NCBI GenBank assembly: GCA_009760855.2
Contig: WPIO01000021.1
Location: 3,696,501-3,760,500, forward strand
Source of the DNA: Cristatella mucedo
Lineage: Eukaryota > Bryozoa > Phylactolaemata > Cristatellidae
Length of the DNA: 64,000 nt
Direction of reading: 5' to 3'
The position numbers and the translations under genes were made by a program. Of the stretch, positions 1-31,051 are shown in pieces. Within the stretch, counting starts at the first letter, position 1. Every line of letters starts with the position of its first letter. The notes under the pieces were generated by a model that searched no databases, was not told the DNA's origin, and was given only the letters and a program-made list of their open reading frames with translations.

Positions 1-700
1 TTAAAAAACAAACCTATTATTATTACCGAACAACCAAAGTAGGCTCTCAATGACAGATTATCGAACCATAGGCTACAAGTTTAGGCCGAGATGTTCAAAT
101 CATGAGTTGAGCTACACGATTAGCGTCCCAGAAACCTCAGTGCCAACCAAGCGCAGATCTCACAGCATGGTCACTTGCATACATTGCACAGCAGCACAAC
201 TGCTAGCATCCATCTCATAAGAATCCTATATTCAATCGCACCCGACTAATACTCAGGCACCAGCTCCTCACCAAAAACCACCAATTCGCTTTTGTTTTGA
301 GCTAGGTCTCTTTTATACTACGTCGGATTTCCGACAGGACTTCAGGATACCAACCTAGCGAGCAATCTATCGGGCGAACCAGCACGAACCAGCAGCTGCT
401 CAGTACACTTATCAGTATTCACCGATGCCCGTAGATGCGATGTCGACGAGCATCCCACACTTCGCAAATGCACACTGACCTCGAGAGCACAAATGCTGGT
501 GCACAGCTATTAAAAGGCTTCTGCTTTTCTGCTGCCCAACCATAGATGATTGCATTACCTGCACCTAGCCACTATTATTCAGAAACCACAAATAGTAAAT
601 ACATGTGCAGTCATAATCTAGCTGATTTAGCATTCCACCATATCTAATAGACTTAACTTATCTTTGTCTACGCCTCTAAGGAGCAAATAGAGCCTACTCT
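1..700. other. Nothing recognised
   Basis: No credible ORF, repeat or RNA gene seen before the L2 tail at 711. Confidence 0.5.
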
Positions 701-710
701 GGAGTCTTAC

Positions 711-2430
711 AATAATAATAATAATAATGCACTTGATAAAGCACCCTCAGAGAACTCAATCTCTTTCTAGGCGCTTTACATTTGCTGCAAAGGGAAATGC
801 AATTGAATGGTGAGTAATATCACGCTCGATAAACAAACAACATGAATGACATGCTTAGGGGTGACATGCACAGGGTCAGCATGCAAATGTGGTTAGTGGC
901 AGCATTCAGTGTCAGCATGCATAAGCACATCAAGGACGAATCAGTTACCCATTAAATGCTGTCCTAAATAATTGTGTTTTAAAGTTCTTTTTAAATGTGG
1001 TCAAGTCAGGGGATGTTCTGACCCAAGCCGGGAGTGAGTTCCAGGCTTTGGGAGCATACGAACTAAATGCACGGTCTCCAAACGATTTGAGGTTTGTACG
1101 AGGTATTGGTAGACTGTTGGATTCCGAAAAGCGGGTGGTACGATGCTTGGCCTGGTGGGGAGTAGATCTGAGAGATAGGCTGGGGCCAAAGAATGAAGTG
1201 GCCTAAAAGTGAGCGACAAAACCTTGAAGTCAATCCGTTGCTTGACTGGCAGCCAGTGCAGGTCGGCAAGAAGTGGAGTAATGTGGCAACTGCGCCGCTC
1301 ACGACAGACAAGCCTAGCTGCTGAGTTTTGCACCAGCTGCAATCGCCTGATCGCACATGCCGGTAGGCCAGTAAGCAGTGAGTTGCAGAAGTCGAGACGG
1401 GATGTCACGAATGCATGGACCAACTTGGACGTGGTATCCTTATCTAAACAAGCCCGAATTTTAGCAATGTTATGCAGGTGAAAGTAGGCAGATTTGACTG
1501 TGGAGCTGATGTGGTCGTCTATTGAGAGGTCACTTTGGAACATGACACTTACATTTCGAGCTGATTCAACAGGAGATATGCTGGCAGAGCCAATTTTGAG
1601 CATCAGCCTTTCCAATTTCTGAATCACACTGGGTTTGCCCATAACTAGTAAGTTAGTTTTATTATCGTTTCAATTTTAGAAAATTTGCTGCCATCCATGT
1701 GCGGATGTCATCAATACATGCAGCAAGTGAGTTGAGAGAATTTGAGGTGCTCGAAGGCTGGGAGGGATCAAAGCAAAGGTACAACTGAGTGTCATCCACA
1801 TAGAAGTGAAAGCCTAGATTGTGCTTGGCAACCACATCAGCAAGAGGGAGAGTATAAACCGTGAAAAGAACCAAACCTAGCATGGAGCCCTGACATACCC
1901 CATATTTCAGAGGTACCTCGGATTATCTTTGTCCATTCACGTCAATACTCTGGAGTCTCCCACTGAGATAGGACCTAAACCATTGCAGAGCAGTGCCAGT
2001 GATGCCCAGGCGAGATGAGAGGCGCTCTAGAAGAACTTTGTGATTGATAGTATCAAAAGCTGCCGAAAGATCGAGCAAAACAAGCAGAGACACTCTATCC
2101 ATGTCTGCATTCCTAAGTAGGTCGTTGTATACCCTAAGCAATGCTGACTCTGTGGAGGGATTAGCTCTAAAGCCAGACTGTAACTTACTAGCAAGGTTTG
2201 AAGTTTCGATATATGAGTTCAGCTGGTCTGCCACGACTCGATCCAGTGTCTTGATAGGAATGGTAGAAGGGAGACTGGGCAGTAGTTGCTCAAGTTCTCT
2301 TGGTCTAGTGTCGCTTTCTTGAGTAGTGGCTTGACTACAGCCTTTTTAAAAGGTGCTGGGACATGACTTGAGGCTAATGACATATTAATTATGCTAGTTC
2401 TGCATGGGTAGTTGTGCATTTATATAGAGT
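711..2430 (-). pseudogene. L2-clade LINE, 5'-truncated and broken (copy A)
   Basis: Minus-strand frames give, in order, an RT start ([19 protein letters not shown], 2419-2219), RT motif A DLSAAFDTINH (2234-1923), the catalytic FYVDDTQLY box (1883-1662), and the C-terminal LHWLPVKQRIDFKVLSLTF region (1642-1001). A 3' UTR ends in GCGC...CTTTATCAAGTGCATT plus an (AAT)n tail at 711-728. Frameshifts and stops separate the blocks, so it is dead. The LHWLPV and DL(S/T)AAFDT motifs place it in the L2 group. Confidence 0.9.
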
Positions 2431-2454
2431 TAAATGGAAGATAAACAAGGTGCC

Positions 2455-2775
2455 CCGCCAATTCGTACGCTTCGATGATATACGGCAGGTAGCCCTGCGA
2501 GGCCTCTACTTTCAGCTCTCGCGTCCAGGCACGTTAGAAAGGCTAAATCACGTTTCCTCAGCCCACAGTTTCTACACGGCAGGCACAGCAATCGTTCTGC
2601 AGCCTGGAACATAACCAGCATCGCTGAAGAGACTGTAGCATAATAGCTCAGTAGTGTGCGAGAGCCTCCCCACCACGAGCTTGCCTCAAGCAAGGTAAAT
2701 TTAATTTTAATGCTTTTTTAAAGCTTTCGCGTAACATTATAAGTCATAAGCGACCTTTCAAAGAGATCAAGAGCG
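2455..2775. repeat. Dispersed 0.33 kb repeat, copy 1
   Basis: Shares collinear segments with 3530-3865, including agccctgcgaggc, tcaggcacgttagaa-like, ataaccagcatcgc and agctttcgcgt. No coding or transposon motif recognised. Confidence 0.75.
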
Positions 2776-2977
2776 CTGCAACTGTATAACTATAAAGGGG
2801 AAGTGACTCTGAGCTTTTCTAGATTTCCAAATATGAAAGAATGGACTCGAGCATACGTATGCACTAGGTTAATGTTATGGTTAATTCGTGAATTTCTACG
2901 TGAAAGTCTACTTTGTACGTCTATCCAGTCCTCGTCGAGTTGCTGGAACGAATGCCGCTGATGGTAGTAGATATTAA

Positions 2978-3062
2978 TAATAATACATTTTTGTAGCGCC
3001 CTCAGCGAACTTACTTCTTTCTAGGCAGCTTAAATATGAGCATGATCGAATGGTTAGAAGAT
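2978..3062 (-). repeat. L2 3' tail fragment
   Basis: Contains aataataatacatt, gcgccctcagcgaactta and ctttctaggc, the hallmark 3' end of the LINE family seen complete at 711-1000. No coding part is attached. Confidence 0.7.
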
Positions 3063-3529
3063 CCGTACTCGTGTCATGGAAGCGGTCGGAGGCGGCGGAC
3101 TGGCATTATTCTATTTTTTCTTCAATATTCGGATCACTGTCTTAAAGAGAATGTAATTAAAAAACTTAACAAGACAGCCCCGCTATAGGTGACACAATAT
3201 ACCTTTGCGGTGGCTCCGGTTCAAGCTTCTCCATATCACCAGTCAATTCGACTACTACCGCCGCCATTCTTAAAGCCCAGTGACGTAATGAATGGAATCG
3301 TTGTTCCTCCCCATCGGTCTTCCGGAGGTGGGCCAACCCCCCTCCCCGCCTCTGCTTGCTCGTAGCCGTGTGCTACGTGGCCCCCACTGTTGCTGTCACA
3401 CCGTTGTTGTGGCTAGAATACAGAAAAATTATCTGGTAAGTCCAGTGACGTGCTACTTGAAGGGTGCAATTTCGAATACCCAGAGCTCGACCCTAAGGAG
3501 AAGACGCGGCTCGTCTCGTGCAACTGTGC

Positions 3530-3865
3530 CGGTCCTATGCCGTCAATTTGTATGCTTTGTTGTTGTAAGCTAGCCCTGCGAGGCATCTACTTTCGGTTCT
3601 TATGGTCAGGCACGTTAGAACGGCTAAATCGCACCGCACTTTCGTCAGTCCACATTTTCTACGCGACATGCACGGCTATCCCTCGGCTGCCTGCGACATA
3701 ACCAGCATCGCCGAACCGCCTGGCGGCATCGCTCAGCAGAGTACGAGAGCATCACCAGCGCGGGATTGCCTCAATTCAGTTATATTTAATGTAATCCTTT
3801 TTTCAAAGCTTTCGCGTGACACTGAAAGAGTCATAAGCGACCTTCCCACGAGATCACAGAGCGCA
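3530..3865. repeat. Dispersed 0.33 kb repeat, copy 2
   Basis: Direct-orientation partner of 2455-2775, about 1.07 kb away. Both copies are followed within about 200 bp by an L2 3' tail, so the pair may reflect an old local duplication or a shared unknown element. Confidence 0.75.
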
Positions 3866-4020
3866 CATATTCAGATAGCTTTATTCCACGATTTTTCACC
3901 GTAGTTGAGGAAGGAAGCCGCTGCAAGGCGTCGCCGCCGGGCTATCCCACCACTTTTCGACTGCTCGTCGGCCCACTCTCTGCGCCGCTCGGACTCGCTG
4001 TGGAAGTTTCTTGCGGAGCG

Positions 4021-4132
4021 GATAATAATAATAATAACAATAATGGTAATGCAGCTGATAAAGTGCCCTAAGAGAACTCAATATCTTTCTAGGCGCTTTA
4101 CATTTGCTGCAAAGGAAACGCGATCGATTGCG
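4021..4132 (-). repeat. L2 3' tail fragment
   Basis: (AAT)n followed by tgataaagtgcccta, gagaactcaatatctttc and taggcgctttacatttgctg. 5'-truncated LINE copy or tail-only SINE. Confidence 0.8.
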
Positions 4133-4933
4133 GAGCGGATGTTGATGAACGCACTGCAGCTAGTGCCAAAGAATCATTCCGACGTGCAGTGATTCGGCGA
4201 CGAAGTTCAGTGTTTTAAGAACAAAATTACCCGAAGCACGCGCAAGGCGTTCCGTGTGCGCAGTAGTGCACGCGTGCAGGGCACGGCTAGCGGCAGAGGC
4301 AGAGCTGGCTGCAACCTGAGCGCTCACCAGAGCCGGCAGGCCTAGGGAAGTCGAATGTCGAACTTCCTCTCACCCTCTATGCCACCTCTCCGACTCCAAT
4401 CTGGCCTACATCTACCCCAGCCACCAACCCCTACCCAATTCGCCGGCACCTACCCGATCCACCTCCACCTCACCCGATATCTCCCACCTGAAAAGCCGAA
4501 GAGCAAGAGTAGCCACGGTCCCTAACTGCACCAGCCAGAAGGGGCAAATCTGGCAGAAAAGCGTCGGTTCCAGCTTGTTCTGGGTCACAGCTAGCATTCG
4601 GTACGTTGGCGTCCTGTGTGCAGTCCTTCCACACCTAGAAAACCTGTTTGATCCTGGTTAACTTTAGCCTCGAATAAACATTCCCTTTGTACGATTGTTG
4701 GGCGTATTTTATCGAATCTATTGGTGAATGTGCTCTCTGGCATGAGTTAAAGCATAATGGCCATATCCGAGGCACCCGTAAAGCTTGTTTTTTCCAAAGT
4801 GTTTGGGTGTGATCAACCTGGAGGCAACTGGGCAGCAGATGCTGCGTGTCGTACAAATGCAGTGGCATATTACCTGATAGTATATCCTTGCCAATGTTCC
4901 ACACTGGAGCTGAATTTGGAAAGTGGCTTGCAC

Positions 4934-4947
4934 GTGTGTGTGTGTGT

Positions 4948-4992
<45 letters not shown>

Positions 4993-5046
4993 TGTGTCTG
5001 TGTCTGTGTGTGTATTTGTGCACGTTTGCATGTCTGTGTGTGTTTG
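4934..5046. repeat. (GT)n microsatellite
   Basis: About 113 bp of GT dinucleotides with TCT and ATTT interruptions. Confidence 0.95.
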
Positions 5047-5227
5047 TACGTTTACAGAGCCGTTAAGTCATGCCTGTAGCTCTATCTAAACCCAAGATGT
5101 CTGTTGGAGATGCTGGTGTCCTATGCGAGATTCGATGGTTATGCTGCCTTGTAGTTAGTTTTTTGTTATAGAAAGTTGTAAGCTCAGTAAGCTTAAACTG
5201 GTAAGCTGAGCAACTAAAATAGCAAAA

Positions 5228-5320
5228 GTAATGGTCAGCTGCTTGAACAGCCTCATTTACAGAGTATACAATGGCAGAAGAGCCTTAGCACCTATCGCCT
5301 GCTTGCAGTGTACAGTTAAA
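5228..5320 (-). repeat. tRNA-derived SINE fragment, 3' part
   Basis: Reads acagcctcattta, agagccttagcacctatcgc and ctgcttgcagt, the 3' end shared by SINEs at 22610, 47205 and 57320. The tRNA-like head is missing. Confidence 0.6.
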
Positions 5321-5339
5321 AACTAATTAAGTTAGTAAC

Positions 5340-6490
5340 ATTTGACTAGGAGAGCTTGAGTAACTTCTGCCCAGTCTCGCTGGTGCCGGTCCTATCAAAG
5401 ACACTGGAACGAGTAGTGGCCGATCAGCGAAACTCGATATTGAAGCGAACCTAGCAAGTCAGTTTCAGTGTCCTTGAGTGGCTTGTCTTGCCTGGGCATC
5501 ACTGGCACTGCACTGCAGGAATTTAGGTGATATCTCAGTGGAAGACTCCAGAGCATTGATATCAATGGTAAACAATCATCCGAGAAACCACTCAAGTGTG
5601 TGGGGACACTTTGGGGGTCTCTGCATTCTTCTTTTCACAATTTATAATCTCTCTTGCTGATGTGATCGCCAGGCACACACAATCAAAGCTTTCATTTCTA
5701 TGCCGATGACACATTGGTGTCCTATGCTTTGATCTCTCCCAACCTTCAAACACTTCAAACTCTTCTCAACTAACTTGCTGCATGTATTGCTGACATCTGC
5801 ACGTGGATGGCAGCAAATTTCCTCAAATTGAATGATGATCCAACCAACCTACTAGCTGTGTGCTAGCCTTGTGTGACTTGGCAATTGTAAAGCTTAACGA
5901 TGAAAATCGGCTCAGCCTGTAAATCTTCCGTACGATCTGCACCCAATTTAGGTTGTACTAATCCAAAATGACCTCTCACTAGACGATCACTTCAGCTTTG
6001 CAGTCAAATCTGCCTACTTTCAGTTACCTAACAATGCACAAATTTGGGCCTGCTGAGACAAGGATACTACATTCAAGTTGGTCCGTGCATTTATGACATC
6101 CTCTCTAGACTTCTGTATCTCACTGCTTGCAGGTCTACCAGCCTATGTAATCAAGCACTTACAGTTGGTGCAAAACTCGGCACCTAGGCTTGTTTTTCGT
6201 GAGCGTCGAAGTTGCCACATTCCCCTACTTCTCGCCGACCTGCACTGACTACCAATCAAGCAGCTTACCGACTTCAAGATTTTCACTCACTTTTAGATTC
6301 CATCGTTCTCTCACTCCCGCTAAGCTGTGTGAATTAACTACTAATCAGGCCTCCAGTCGCACCACTATCTACGATGAACTAGGTCGTTCTAATGCACCTC
6401 AAATGAACTTCAATCTTGTGCATACCGTGCCTTCAATTGCAATGGTTCCTAAGCCTGGAACTCAGTATCGACTGGCACCACATCACCTCC
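5340..6490 (+). pseudogene. Decayed L2-clade LINE relic
   Basis: Plus-strand fragments match copy A at protein level: LGITGTALQEF and YLSGRLQSIDING (about 5490-5575), HFYADDTLVSYA (about 5690-5730), ADICTWMAANFLKLNDD (about 5790-5840), and a C-terminal stretch to about 6490. Many stops and frameshifts. Confidence 0.8.
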
Positions 6491-6493
6491 TGA

Positions 6494-6791
6494 TTTGAGG
6501 GCATTCGACAGGAAGCTTTTTCTCATGCCCCGTGCTCCATGCAAAGGCTTGCACTTCATAACCCAGGTCGCACGTTTGGGTCCTGCAACTGGCAATTCTT
6601 TATTGCGCACTGCAAGCGGGAACGATAGTCGAGCTAACACACTTCGGCTGCTATCTGAATGTGGTTGTGCAACCACCTGAATTTTACTTTAGTTGTCCTT
6701 TGTGAACGGTTTTGTTGTACAATTTTTTATGCTACGATAAACAACTGACATGCTTCTGTTTTAGCTTACGTAAAGTGCATAAATGAGATTC

Positions 6792-6851
<60 letters not shown>

Positions 6852-8128
6852 TGTAGTGCTATATGAATTTGTGATTGCTGTTATGATACTCGCCCCTGCT
6901 GGGAGGCACCTTTTCGCCACAGGACATGCTCAGCGCTACAGGCATTGTAGAGCGGCTCGTTATGGTAGCTTTGAAAGCACGCTCTTGCAGCTGTGATATG
7001 CTGCAGTTAAGCACACCAGGGAATCATGCAACAGATTGTACAGGGTAGGGCACTGGTAGCATTGCCTTCTGATACCCAGCAGCAGATTTTGCCCACATGG
7101 ATACGTCCTACTTTCCTGTTGACGTTGACTTTGACGCTGCTTACTTTTGTGGGCTGTGGGTAAGTAGGTGGGAAGTGTTAATTGTACCATTGGTTTTTGG
7201 CAGACAGTCAGTGAATTAACCTTGCCCATGTGGTGGCTCTATGCACAGGCAAATGTATGTGCTATTTTATTAACTAGCTGCCTGCTAGCAGCCTGGCTGC
7301 ACAGCATGTGTTTTTGTTTTGTGCTTTTCGGCTTGCTATTGTGCTGGCCTGTTGCTGGGTGACTGCACATTTCTTTCGAATTGCTATATCTCTACCACTG
7401 CTATAAAATCTGTCGCTTGGATTCGGTCGTCGTACCTTAGAAGCGGGCATGATGCGACCACAGCCGACACAATCCTCGTGTACTCTGCTTCATTTTGGCT
7501 CTGAGTTGGAGGGGCTTGAGTCAGCAGCACGTATAGAGATAAGATTGCACTGGAAGACTAGCCTGGATCAGGCCATTGGTAACTGACCTTATCGGATAAT
7601 TCAGTCTATGCACACTGCTATGCACAGAGGACCTATCAGCCTTTGCTCTGGTCGGCATATTCGGGATACCGATGCCCCCCTCCTCCCCTTGAAGGGCCCC
7701 CACTTTGCTGCTCCAGGGGCACACTTTCTGGAGGGTCTGGTCATGGAGCACAATTAGTATGTACTGGTAATAACAATAATAACTATAATACAATGTCTTT
7801 TGTTTATACAGCTGTGCATTTGTATGTCAGTCTCTGTCTGTCCTCTTAACTTTGTTCTAATTTTAACTATTCACCATTACAACGAAGGGTGTAGAACTCA
7901 AGGCTTATAACGGCAAGCAGCTCAGTCGATTTGAAGTGTCTAATTTGCATACACAAAATGAGGATTCATCCAGTCATATTGGCATGTGGCCATTATACCT
8001 ATGTAGCATGTTATGTGCAGTGCTGTTGACTCTGTGCCGTCTTGCTTTGTAGAACCTGCACCAGCAGAATTGTCAGTGGGATGCCTGGCAATATAGATAC
8101 ACAGCTTAGCTAGATTTCAGTGCGAAGT
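6494..8128. other. No gene recognised
   Basis: Only a (CT)n microsatellite at 6794-6848 stands out. No long ORF with protein-like composition is visible. TBCEL regulatory sequence may lie towards the right end, but nothing identifies it. Confidence 0.5.
6794..6848. repeat. (CT)n microsatellite
   Basis: About 55 bp of uninterrupted CT. Confidence 0.95.
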
Positions 8129-25989
<17,861 letters not shown>

Positions 25990-26901
25990 TCGAGAGTGAG
26001 AGACAGACAGATTGAGAGAGAGAGAGAGTGAGACAGACAGACAGACAGAGACAGACAAACACACAGACAAGAGAGAAAAAGAGAGTCGAAGCAGATTCGT
26101 TCCTGTCACCTCACGACCATCGCAGCGGACATGCCGGAGCGGTGCGCTGCCATTCGCTGGAGCTGTACGGCAGCAATGTGCTCGGAATGTAGTGTGCCAC
26201 GTGCAGCGATGTGCTCGGCCCTGTGCACTGCCTACTAGACTCGTTGTATCAGACTGCTTGGTCGTGACGCAAGCTGCTACAGCGCAGCGGCTGCAGCAGC
26301 TTTTCCGCATCTGTCCTGCATGTGTGCGCACCTGCGTGTGTCTGTCTGTCACTATTCCGTGAGCTCCGCCGCTGCCACTGTGCCATATGCATTCGGGCGT
26401 GCCGCGATCGCTAGGCCACACTGGTAGACACTTGCCGTTCGCCTCTGCATGCTTTGTGCCTTCTTTCATGTCGAGTGCTGCTGCCCGGGCTCGTGCAAGT
26501 GGTGGGGAAGGGAAGGGGCAGCGATCCTCACTCTGCTGTGGCTGCTGCTGTTGCTTTTTCCTCCACCTCGTGCCGTCCAGGGAGTGTTAGGCCCATTTGT
26601 GATGGCTGTCAAAGCCCATATGCTCCACCTTGTTATCGACAAGCATGCTCCCCTGGGCACTGGCTGGAAATGTACAGCGAATCCACGAAGCTTTACTGTC
26701 TGGCTAGTTCGGTGGTTAACAGCTGTGTTCAGGCTTTGATTGGTGCCTTCCTTAAGAACCCGAACTGGCATTGTGCCGATAAATAACCGAGTACGCAGCC
26801 TAATTCCTCAACGTAGTCTCTGACGATAATAGGTAGCTAAGCAAAACTTGTCGGTCAAAGCCTCGGGGTAATTGTCTTTTCGGTACCGGTGGAAAGGCAC
26901 T

Positions 26902-26948
26902 ATTTATACTGGCTATATATATAGGCGCTATATATAGCCAGTATAAAT
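26902..26948. repeat. A/T-rich inverted repeat (hairpin)
   Basis: atttatactggctatatata-type arm at 26902-26924 and its reverse complement at 26928-26948 around GCG, with the right arm 2 bp shorter. A (GT)n tract follows directly to 26972. Confidence 0.85.
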
Positions 26949-28262
26949 GTGTGTGTGTGTGTGTGTGTGTGCGCGTGCGTGCAGAGGGGGGCTATTTATA
27001 CGAGCCAATGACAAACCGGTGCACAGCTGAGCCTTACCTACTGCACTAGCGCTTGCCTTTCTCAAACCAGCAGATATTTGAGCCTGGCTTCAAGCAATCG
27101 TGCACACTCGTTTGACCTTTCTTAGGTTGGTCGTATTTACTCGACCTCGTGATTCTCTTAGTCTGGTTTTACAACAATGGATGGCCTCACAGGTATGGCG
27201 AAAGTGTAGATGCTTTGCATGCTAAGCCATCCATTGTATGAGGGCTTCAAAAAAGTTTGACACTTGATAGTTAAAGGTGCAGACCGAAGAGCATTTTAAA
27301 GATGCATCTGTTAGATCACATGTAGATGCTTGACAGATAGAAGCATGGATCGTCAGTTGAAATCATGCCCGTGTAGCAGTGAACATCTAGGGAATCAATC
27401 CCGAGTTGAGGAAATCGAGGCAACTGCTTTCTAAGCATGAAGAAGCCATTTTTAAATTTCAGCATCAAATTTTATTAAACTACATTTAATCTACGGGTAA
27501 ACAGGGACACCGAGACTGGCCAATGGCTCCAATGCTGGGGCGTTTGCAGCATAAATGGCTACCCCCCTCTCCGGTATTTACGAATAGGCAAAAGAGGACT
27601 ACTGCACGTGTTACTGAGGTTAAAAACTCTACATAACTTCGTCAAAATGTAATCAGGATCTCATATCCGGTATGCGAGCCGAGGTTCCTCCAGGCATGGC
27701 TAAATCCAGGGCATAGCTGAATCCAGTCCTATGCAGTCGGTCGTGACAGCAGCATGCCCGTGGCACTAGTCGATCCTGTTTGAGCAGCTTAACGGCCGGC
27801 ATGGCTAAGTCGGGCCGTGTGGCTGCTGCTGGTTCCTGGTGCTAACAGCGCCGGTCATTTCATCTTGATGTAGCCACCTGGAACTGCACATTCCACGAGC
27901 TCCTGTCAGCCAAATGCCAGTCAGAAAGCGCCAGCAGTAGTTGCTTCTTGCCATCAACACACAGCAGCTTGCCAGCCATACTTGTGCTGCTTAAACTATT
28001 GACTTTCCTCCTAAATCGGCTCTGGTTTTGTGTAGATTTCCCTCTGGTTTGGGCTACTACGTCACTTCATCTTGGAGGAGGCAGAGCCAAGTACTGGCCG
28101 CCTGTCATGAAGGAGGAGCTGCTACTACCTCGTAGCTGCACTAGCCGACCAATCAAAACCCGTCGCATGACACGTACACCCTCGACCAAAACCACAAAAA
28201 CTGTTCGTAGGCTCGAGTTCTATCGAGGCCTTCAGGGCCCGAAGTCCCTGAACATGGCATGT

Positions 28263-28293
<31 letters not shown>

Positions 28294-28939
28294 CTTGATC
28301 ATAATGTGTCTGCTTAGTAAAGTGTCAATGTGTGTCTGTAGCCTCGGCTTCATGCACTGTTCTACAAGATGACACCTCGGTTATGTATATGAAATGCACC
28401 AGCACACCCGTAACTGCGCACATTACTTAGCAGTGCACACTTTCCCGAATTTTTTTTTCATATCCTTATTTTCCTTTTCTTTCTATTCTTCTCATACTCA
28501 CCTGCAATAATGACTGCAGTGGCAAATTCACTTTCTGCCGGTGTTGGCTTGGCGGCTTCCCAAGAAATCCTTTCTTAATCAGCCTTCGTAATTAAAGCAG
28601 AGGACTCTGGGCAGGACTAAGTAAGCCATGTATTTCTTTTAATCGTTAGTATAAACGTCCTAACTAGGAGTAAAGTCGGTGGTGGCAAGGAGGTAAGTTG
28701 ATACTATGAACGTAACTTTAGCAATGCAAACATTTGATAGCCTAGCCAGGGCTATTAATAATACCAGAACTAAGCTCAACTACCCGCGTGTTCTCGGGCA
28801 ACTTTTGTAGGTACATAGGTGTAAGGCCAACAGTAGCGTTGCAGCTGCTATGCAAAGCCACCCGCAGACAATACGCAACGACATCTACTCTCCAACTGCC
28901 GACTATGGCACATCTTTTTCAGCGGTCCTGAACTGCTAC

Positions 28940-29140
28940 TTCTATGCTACTCACTACCTCAACTGCTCTCCTAACTCTGCTATGCTTCCCACTTTTTCTT
29001 TGTTGCGTGAGACGAAGTCTGTTGGCTACCGAATGCGTACCGAAAGCCGCTTAGGCTGTGAGTGCGCTATACAAAACTCTCCTGCGTAACACCCACATGG
29101 TCTTTATGACTTTGTGGAGTTACTGACGGAGATACATTAC
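28940..29140 (+). repeat. Third-type retroposon tail, copy 1
   Basis: Collinear with 43722-43925: cactacctcaactgctctcc, cgtgagacgaagtctgttgg, cctgcgtaacacccacat, tggagttactgacggagata, ending in (ATTAC)n. Copies lie at 43.7 and 58.1 kb. Confidence 0.85.
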
Positions 29141-29165
29141 ATTACATCTTGCACGTGCTGCCACC

Positions 29166-29775
29166 GTAATAATAATACTAATAATGCACTTGATAAAGTG
29201 CCCTCCGAGAACTTAATCTCTTCCTAGTCACTTTACGTTTGCTGCAAAGGAAACACGATGGGATGGTTACTGGTTGCATGCTCGATAAACAACAAGAATA
29301 ACATGGTTAGGGGTGACATGCACAGGGTCAGCATGCAAGTGTGGTTAGTGGCAGCATGCACAGTGTACCACAAATAAGCACATAAAGGACGAATCACATG
29401 GACAGGCTAAATGCTGTGATAAATAGATGCTTTTTTAGTTTTAGTTTTTATAAGTGGACAAATAAGGAGTGAGTTCCAGGCTTTGGGAGTATACGAACTA
29501 AAGGCGCGGTCCCCGAGGGATTTGAGATTTGTACGAGGCATGGGTACACAATTAGATTCCGAAAAGCAAGTGGTACGATGCTTAGCCTGGTGGGGGAGTA
29601 GATCTGAGAGATAGGCTGGAGCCAACGAATGAAGGGACCTAAAAGTGAGCGACAAAACCTTGACGGCTATGCATTGCTTGACTGGGAGCCAGTGCAGATC
29701 GGCAAGAAGTGATTCGATATGGCAACTGCGCCGCTCACGACAGACAAGCCTGGCTGCAGAGTTTTGCACTGTCGA
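29166..29775 (-). pseudogene. L2-clade LINE 3' end (copy D)
   Basis: (AAT)n tail, 3' UTR, and minus-strand ORF with NSAARLVCRERRSCHI, LLADLHWLPVKQCIAVKVL and SLAPAYLSDLLPHQAKHR. 5'-truncated near 29775; two short deletions in the UTR. Confidence 0.9.
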
Positions 29776-31027
29776 GGTCAATCGTCCACTTTATACTGGC
29801 TGGCTGCATGGGCAACTGGCTCGGAGGCGGTGCCTCGACACCGAGGGAACTGCCGCCGAAAAGCACGGCAAAGCCAGCGATCCTCTTAGGCAGGCAAGAG
29901 GAGTTCGAGCATCCGGTGACTCACGTGACGCTCACGTGAGGGCGGCGAGAGTGTGAAAGCTGCAATCAAATCGAACGAATGGCTAACGGACCATGGCAGG
30001 TAGGCATCGTGCGAGGTGCGAGGCCACGTTCGGCTAGGTATGAAGAGGACCACAAATAGGAGACGTAAGTCGGCATGCAAGGACACCTGCCACAATGTGC
30101 ATGCAGCTATGCCACAAACCGTTTGTAGGTGACACAAGTGAACATCGGCGCCACCGATGGGTAGGTGGACGGACATCGGGTGTGCCAAAGAAGGCAACAC
30201 CGCACAACAAGGGCACAACAAAGGGACTTGGTGGCCCTAAATCGCCTCTTGCTCGTATGCACACTGGTGCTAGATTTTGGCTCCGGCTTTCGAGAACAAA
30301 AAGTCGGCAGCTGCAGTGGCACGTGGGTGCCCCCCTCCCCGACGAAGCCCACAGCGAGCAGCGCAGACGGACGATTGCTGGTGCAGCAGAGGCGCTTCGG
30401 CAGCGGAAGAAGGATTGGCACCGGATTCGGTTTGCAGTCGCTAAGGGCCGCAGAGCGGGCCGACCATGAGGCCACGCCACCTGACTGGCGGAGTGGCAAG
30501 GAAAGAGGGCGAGCGCAAAGCCGACGTTGCAGCGATGTGTCAGCTCTGAAGGAAAGCAGCGTTTTGGCTTTGCAGGCGGCAGTGCCTGCATGCATGGTCG
30601 GGCACGGCATCCCTGCTCACCGACGACTCGCAAAGGCAGCACACGCACCATTGAGCTCCATTGAGCATCGGCCGATGCCGAGCGAGCAGCAGCTGCAAGC
30701 AACCAAAAGCTCAGACGAAGCAAGATGCAACGAGAGCGGACTCACGACAAGGGGCATGCGACATTGCCCCACGAATGCTGTCTAGCTCTGAGCACCGCCT
30801 TCAGATGCTGCAGCATTGCTGCACAGCCGGCAGCGAGCGAGCGAAACGTTCCTGCGTGCAGCAGTAGAGCAGGCACGCTTGCTGACCAAGGCAGCAGGTG
30901 CGATGTCACTTACCGGCTTGCCCGGGCTCACTTAGCAGTGGTCACGGCTGGACCTTTTACTAGAATCAACAAAGCCCTCGTACGTGATGCCGCCCGTATT
31001 AATCGGAGCTAGGCGCTGAAGCAGCAG

Positions 31028-31051
31028 GAGAGAGAGAGAGAGAGAGAGAGA
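31028..31051. repeat. (GA)n microsatellite
   Basis: 24 bp of GA. Confidence 0.9.

Noticed and set aside
30034-30785. Overlapping ORFs of 124-229 codons on both strands
   Set aside because: G+C-rich intergenic DNA with open frames on both strands, no recognisable motif and no splice partners.
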